From: Streptomyces sp. NBC_00442 | Lineage (GTDB): Bacteria > Actinomycetota > Actinomycetes > Streptomycetales > Streptomycetaceae | Assembly: GCF_036014195.1 (NCBI RefSeq) | Contig: NZ_CP107918.1 | Coordinates: 3,534,001 to 3,598,000, forward strand | Reading direction: 5' to 3' | DNA length: 64,000 nucleotides | Translations under genes and position numbers: made by a program | In this document: positions 59,834 to 64,000 of the stretch, one piece after another | How the letters are laid out: each line of letters begins with the position of its first letter | How positions within the stretch are numbered: the first letter of the stretch is position 1 | The notes under the pieces: model-generated | Databases searched by the model: none | Told to the model about the DNA's origin: nothing | What the model saw: only the letters and a program-made list of their open reading frames with translations

Positions 59834-59924
59834 CGGAGGCGGAGGGATTTGAACCCTCGATGGGCTTTAAGACCCAAACCGCATTAGCAGTGCGGCGCCA
59901 TAGACCGGACTAGGCGACGCCTCC
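59834..59924 (-). tRNA. tRNA-Ser (anticodon GCT)
   Basis: 91 bases. Acceptor stem GGAGGCG/CGCCTCC, long variable arm, T loop TTCAAAT and anticodon loop CTGCTAA. It reads AGC and AGU codons. No CCA encoded. Confidence 0.97.
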
Positions 59925-60165
59925 AGCACACCGTCGCTCGCGCGAGTGGTGCGTGCAGATGATGACACAGCCTTGCGGGCCGTCACCAATCGGATCCCAC
60001 GGTACTAGGCAGATGGGCACCAGAGCAAAGGCGTTCGCCGCGCGCCGCAACGCCCGGCGCCGACGCGCGTTAGACCCCGGGAGACCCACGGGGGCGGGCC
60101 CGCGGAACCGGGGCCGGGGACCCGATCGCTGAACGCCCGTCCACACGCCTGGAGATACGAGACCC

Positions 60166-60603
60166 ATGCTGCGCCGCCTCGCCCTCACCGCCGCCGCCTC
60201 GCTCACCGCGCTGGCCGCCGCCCCCGCCGCCTCCGCCGGCCCCCTGCCCGTTCCGCTGCCTCTGCTCGGCGGCGGACAGACCGAGGACCGCCTCACCGTC
60301 ACCATCACGGACAACCCCGGCACTGAAGGGACGTACACCCTCGAATGCCACCCGGCGGGCGGCACCCATCCGCGTGCCCAGCAGGCCTGCGACAAGCTGG
60401 ACTCGGTCACGACCTGGGGGAAGGACACGTTCGCACCGGTGCCCGCGGGCCAGATGTGCACGTTCGTCTACGGCGGTCCCGCCACCGCCCACATCACCGG
60501 CACCTGGGCCGGGAGGCCCGTCGACGCCACGTACAACCGTTCCAATGGGTGCGAGATCTCGCGGTGGGACAAGTTGGTTCCGGTGCTGCCGAGCGCCAGG
60601 TAG
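60166..60603 (+). CDS. SSI-type (subtilisin inhibitor-like) secreted protease inhibitor
   Basis: 145 residues with a signal peptide of about 24 residues (LALTAAASLTALAAAPAASA). Four cysteines at the family positions: TLECHPAGG, QQACDKL, QMCTFVYGG and SNGCEIS, giving two disulfides. In classical Streptomyces subtilisin inhibitors the reactive site reads Met-Cys-Pro-Met/Val-Tyr. Here it is Met-Cys-Thr-Phe/Val-Tyr, so P1 would be Phe, and the following Asp-Pro is Gly-Gly. It should inhibit subtilisin- or chymotrypsin-like proteases outside the cell. GGAGA precedes the start ATG by about 12 bases. Confidence 0.92.
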   Translation: MLRRLALTAAASLTALAAAPAASAGPLPVPLPLLGGGQTEDRLTVTITDNPGTEGTYTLECHPAGGTHPRAQQACDKLDSVTTWGKDTFAPVPAGQMCTFVYGGPATAHITGTWAGRPVDATYNRSNGCEISRWDKLVPVLPSAR

Positions 60604-60764
60604 AAGACCCCGTACGCCCCCCGGCGCCCGCCGCGCGTACGCCGTAGTCACACAACCTTGGTGAGAGCTCCCCCTCATCCGCCGTCGCTCCCCCACCCTC
60701 AGCCTTTAGACTCCCTTCCAGTGACAGGCCGCAAGGTGCAGTGGTTCAGGGAGGAAGCGTCGTC

Positions 60765-63700
60765 GTGAGCAGCAGGCCATCCCGAGGCGCTGCTCGCCTC
60801 GCAGCCATACTTGACGCCCTTCCGGACGGGCTCCTCCTCGTCAACTGCAACGGCACGGTCGTCAACGCCAACACCGTCGCGCTGGAAATGCTGGAGGCGC
60901 CGGGCACGGGCCTGGTGGGGCGGGGAGTTCTCGATCTGCTGCCCTCCTTCGACTCGCGCCTCATCCCCGGCTCCATGCGCCGGCCCGAGAGCGAGGACGA
61001 CCAGGGCCGCACCAAGCCGACCCGGATGGCCGCGCGCCGCACCGACGGCACCGAGTTCCCCGTCGAGGTGACCAGCGCCAACCTGGAGGACGGGCGGGAC
61101 GCGTACGCCTCCTACGGAAGCGGCGGCGGCCCCGGCTCGTACTCGGGCGACGAACTCCTCATGCTGGTCGTACGGGACCTTTCCGGCACGGTCGACACCG
61201 AGGCGGAGCTGGCCCGTTCGCAGCGCCAGACCGAGATGATCCTGCGCGCGGCGGCCGAGGGCGTGGTCGGCACCGACACCGACGGCCGGGTCGTGCTGGT
61301 CAATCCGGCGGCCGCGCAGATCCTCGGCTACCGCGCCAGCGACCTCGGCGGCAAGGAACTCCACCCCCTGGTGCTGCACTCGCGCGAGGACGGCGAACCG
61401 TTCCCGTACGAGGGCAGCCCGCTCGCCGACACCCTCAAGTCCGGGCGCAAGCACCGCGTGCGCGGGCAGGTCATCTGGACGAAGTCCGGCGCGAAGGTGC
61501 CGGTCGACCTGACGACCGCGCCGGTGCGCGACGGCGATCTGCTCGTCGGCGCCGTGATGACGTTCACCGACCGCCGCCCCTACGAGGAGCAGGCCGCCAA
61601 GCACGCCGAAGTCCTCGAACGCGAGACCAAGCGCTACGACGCGCTCGCCGCCCGGCACCAGCAGCTGCTCTCCGTGCTCGGCGGTTCGCTGCGCGGACCG
61701 ATCGACGAGCTGCGCCAGGAACTCGCGGCCCTCGCCGCCGACGACGCGGGCCAGTTGTGGCCCGAGGCCAACCAGGTCCTGCACCACCTCGCCGCCGGCT
61801 ACTCCCGCATCACCACGCTCGTCGACAACGTCCTCGGGTACCAGCGGCTCGACGCGGGCGGCGAGGAGCTCAAGAAGACCACGGTGCTCGTCGATTCGGT
61901 CGTCGGCGCGGGTGTCGACGGCGCCGTCGAACTCATCGGGCCCGGCCGCGCCCAGTTCGCCGTGCACACCCCGCCGATCGAGGCCGAGGTGGACGCCCCG
62001 CGGCTTTCCACCGCTCTCGCCCACCTCATCGCGGACGTGGCGGGCGTCGACGCCACCGGCAAGGCGCCGATCGCCGCCGGCGGCTACATGGACTCCACCG
62101 TCGTCGTCGCGGCGGCCGTGCGCGGCGAGGTCGTACGCATCGAGGTACGCGGCCCCTACGCGGGCGGCGACCCGGTCCACGGGCCCATCGTGCGCGGCAT
62201 CGTGCGGGCACACGGCGGCGTCCTGCAGACCGTGGACGTGCCGGGCATGAGCGGCTCCGCGTACGTACTCGAAGTCCCGCTCGGCGCCGGCCGGGGGACC
62301 GTCGAGGCGCCCGTGGCCCCGCAGCCCGACGAGGCGCTGCTGCCCGCGCAGCAGGACGGCGGCGGCCGCAGGCGTGGCCGCCGGGCCTCCATGGACGCGT
62401 TCCTGGAGAGCCCGGTCGCCGAGGAGAAGTCCCCGACCGGGCGCCGCCGGGCGCGTGCCGAGTCCGGTGCGGGCGCCGGTACCGGTGCCGGGGAGGGCGA
62501 CGGCGGCCCGGACGGTGACCGAGCCCGGATTCCGGCCCAGCAGAACACCGGTGACGGCGAAAGCGGCGGAACTCCGGGGAGCGGGGGCGCAATCGCGGGA
62601 AGCGGGGGCGGCGCCGACGCTCCCGCTGTCGGCGGCGCCGCGTCCGGTTCCGGGCGGCGCCGCGGCCGGCCAAGCCCCGCCGAACAGGCCACCGGGCAGG
62701 GGCCTGGGCAGGCGCTTGGGCAGGGGCCTGGGCAGGCCGTGGGGCGTGCCTCCGAGGGGTCCGTGGTCACGGGTGCGGAGAGCGCCCGCGAGTCCTCCGG
62801 CATGGGCAGGGCCGCGCTGGGCGAGACGGTGCCGCCGCAGGGCGTGCCGACCGAGGCCACCGGCCGCCGTGCCCGCCGCGCGCTGCCCGCGCCGGGCGGC
62901 GGCGACGACGCGGCTTCCGCCTCCGCTCCCGGCGACGGCGTGGTCGAGCCGACCGGGCGACGGGCCAGGCGCGCCCTCGGTTCCGCCCCGTCCGGCGCGG
63001 CCGCGGGAAGCTCCGCGTCGGGTCAGGAGGGCGGCTCGGTGCGGACGGCGTTCGCGCTGCCGCCCGCCGACGCCGACCGCGCCCCGCACCCGGGACAGCA
63101 CATCGGTCCGCACGCAGGTCCATACGAGGGTCCGCAGGCAGGCCCGTACGCAGGCCCGCACGCAGGCCGGCCCATGGATGCGGTCGACCGTCGCGGGGCG
63201 GGGTCCGTGGGTACGGAACCCATGAGTGCCGAACCCATGGGGGCTGGACCCATGGGAGCTGGACCCATGGGGGCTGGATCTGCAGGGGCTGGACCTGCGG
63301 GCGCTCGGGCCATGGGGACGGGGCGCGTGGGCCCGGGGTCGGAGGAGGCCCGACAGCCGCGCACCGGCGCTGGCGATGCGGGCACTGTGGGCGCCGGCAC
63401 TGTGGGCGCCGGCACTGTGGGGGCCCGGCCTACGGGCGTCGGAACCACGGGGGCTGACCCGATGGTCACGGGACCTGTTGACATCGAGCCCATGAGTGTC
63501 GGCCCAACGGGCCCCGGTCCCATGGGAGTTGAACCCACCGGTACAGCGCGGCCCATGGGCGCTCAGCCCACCGGCCCCGTGTCGATGGGCAAGGCGCCCG
63601 CCGACTCCACCCCGGGCAACCCTCCGCACCCGTCCGCCGCGCCCAACCCCGTCGGCCGTACCCCCGTCGGCTCAGGCCCCTCGGGCGCCGGGCCGGTGGG

Positions 63701-64000
63701 CGCCAACCCCATGGGCGCCGGCCGCCCGGCGGGGCCGGGCCCGATGGGGACCGGCCCCGACACGGCGGGGACTGACTCGACGGGGGCCGGCCCCGCCGGA
63801 GCGAACCCCGGTTCCGCACCCACACGTTCCGCATCCGTTTCCGCATCCGCAGGTCCGGCGCCCGCCGCCCCCGCCTCCACGGGTCCCGCCCCTGCGGGTT
63901 CCTCGCACACAGGTGGCGCCCACACGGGCGGCGCGCCCATAGTCGCCCCCGCACCTGCGGGTTCGCCATCCATGGGCGCCGGCTACATGGGTCCCGACCC
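60765..64000 (+). CDS. PAS-domain sensor with degenerate histidine-kinase core and very long low-complexity tail; 3' end beyond the window
   Basis: About 1,078 residues visible from GTG 60765 (AGGGAGG upstream; an in-frame GTG at 60741 is also possible). Two PAS modules: AAILDALPDGLLLVNCNGTV (about 10-130) and MILRAAAEGVVGTDTDGRVV (about 155-275). The dimerisation region reads HQQLLSVLGGSLRGPIDELR (about 298-317), where the S-H-E-L phospho-acceptor is missing. The ATPase-like part has ALAHLIADVAGVDATG without the N-box Asn and poor G boxes, though the final GIVRAHGGVLQTVDVPGMSG is kinase-like. From about 525 on it is disordered: GRRRAR/TGRRARRAL motifs four times, then long GP-, MGAG- and TVGAG-type repeats. 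It may act as a signal-binding scaffold. What follows beyond 64000 is unknown. Confidence 0.82.
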   Translation, partial: MSSRPSRGAARLAAILDALPDGLLLVNCNGTVVNANTVALEMLEAPGTGLVGRGVLDLLPSFDSRLIPGSMRRPESEDDQGRTKPTRMAARRTDGTEFPVEVTSANLEDGRDAYASYGSGGGPGSYSGDELLMLVVRDLSGTVDTEAELARSQRQTEMILRAAAEGVVGTDTDGRVVLVNPAAAQILGYRASDLGGKELHPLVLHSREDGEPFPYEGSPLADTLKSGRKHRVRGQVIWTKSGAKVPVDLTTAPVRDGDLLVGAVMTFTDRRPYEEQAAKHAEVLERETKRYDALAARHQQLLSVLGGSLRGPIDELRQELAALAADDAGQLWPEANQVLHHLAAGYSRITTLVDNVLGYQRLDAGGEELKKTTVLVDSVVGAGVDGAVELIGPGRAQFAVHTPPIEAEVDAPRLSTALAHLIADVAGVDATGKAPIAAGGYMDSTVVVAAAVRGEVVRIEVRGPYAGGDPVHGPIVRGIVRAHGGVLQTVDVPGMSGSAYVLEVPLGAGRGTVEAPVAPQPDEALLPAQQDGGGRRRGRRASMDAFLESPVAEEKSPTGRRRARAESGAGAGTGAGEGDGGPDGDRARIPAQQNTGDGESGGTPGSGGAIAGSGGGADAPAVGGAASGSGRRRGRPSPAEQATGQGPGQALGQGPGQAVGRASEGSVVTGAESARESSGMGRAALGETVPPQGVPTEATGRRARRALPAPGGGDDAASASAPGDGVVEPTGRRARRALGSAPSGAAAGSSASGQEGGSVRTAFALPPADADRAPHPGQHIGPHAGPYEGPQAGPYAGPHAGRPMDAVDRRGAGSVGTEPMSAEPMGAGPMGAGPMGAGSAGAGPAGARAMGTGRVGPGSEEARQPRTGAGDAGTVGAGTVGAGTVGARPTGVGTTGADPMVTGPVDIEPMSVGPTGPGPMGVEPTGTARPMGAQPTGPVSMGKAPADSTPGNPPHPSAAPNPVGRTPVGSGPSGAGPVGANPMGAGRPAGPGPMGTGPDTAGTDSTGAGPAGANPGSAPTRSASVSASAGPAPAAPASTGPAPAGSSHTGGAHTGGAPIVAPAPAGSPSMGAGYMGPD

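Noticed and set aside
60699..63629. A 976-codon open frame on the minus strand
   Set aside because: It is antisense to the PAS protein, with Arg/Gly/Ala-rich composition and no ribosome-binding site or domain. High-GC DNA yields such mirror frames.

Overview
This is a 64 kb stretch of a high-GC actinobacterial chromosome, almost certainly a Streptomyces. The evidence is very high GC with strong third-position bias, frequent GTG starts, a two-domain geosmin synthase, a SigB-type sigma-factor pair resembling Streptomyces SigF and SigN, upp and tadA in the usual actinobacterial setting, and an actinomycete integrative and conjugative element (AICE). All calls come from reading the sequence and from remembered family features; no database search was run.

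Layout. 1-2669 looks like the end of an element inserted in a tRNA-Ser(GGA) gene: a truncated XRE regulator, a CoiA-like nuclease, paired arm-type repeats and the 3' end of the tRNA, followed by the tRNA's own terminator. 2900-5874 is accessory DNA: the wreck of an ApeA-like anti-phage gene spliced onto a headless antitoxin, an intact PIN toxin and a lone ParB-like protein. 5915-20395 is core chromosome: a STAS protein, a response regulator, a membrane protein, an SDR protein, a CDF metal exporter, geosmin synthase, an HhH-GPD protein, a HerA-like ATPase, a LytR_C protein, upp, the tadA pair and tRNA-Ser(CGA). 20440-22000 is a small possible relic next to that tRNA. 22051-46409 is core or semi-core: an ArsR/MFS pair, a structured intergenic region, sigF-like and sigN-like genes, a MarR/MFS/YceI cluster, a TetR/MFS pair, a secreted phosphatase-type protein, a two-component system with two membrane glycosyltransferases, an amidohydrolase/monooxygenase pair and a DUF2797 protein.

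46614-59588 is the most interesting part: two integrative elements stacked at one tRNA-Arg(ACG) gene, with three copies of the tRNA 3' end. The left element is a remnant holding a low-GC SmaI-like restriction endonuclease and a beheaded integrase. The right one appears complete. It carries a GntR regulator with two operators, a transfer module (DUF6284, PycTM-like, DUF2637/SpdB, RRQ zinc protein, FtsK-type TraSA, SpdD-like), a cluster of TCAGGGAG repeats after traSA that could be the transfer locus (clt), a replication module (Prim-Pol and DUF3631 ATPase), eight TGTAGCGG iterons in mirror-symmetric array, and xis and int. Matching arm-site pairs lie inside both ends. 59834-64000 returns to chromosome: tRNA-Ser(GCT), an SSI-type protease inhibitor, and the start of a long PAS/degenerate-kinase protein cut by the window edge.

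Non-coding highlights are several perfect operator-like inverted repeats (ArsR, MarR, GntR), dispersed Streptomyces-type intergenic repeats at three places, and many short tandem repeats. Some of those repeats lie inside coding sequence and create low-complexity tails on geosmin synthase and a histidine kinase.
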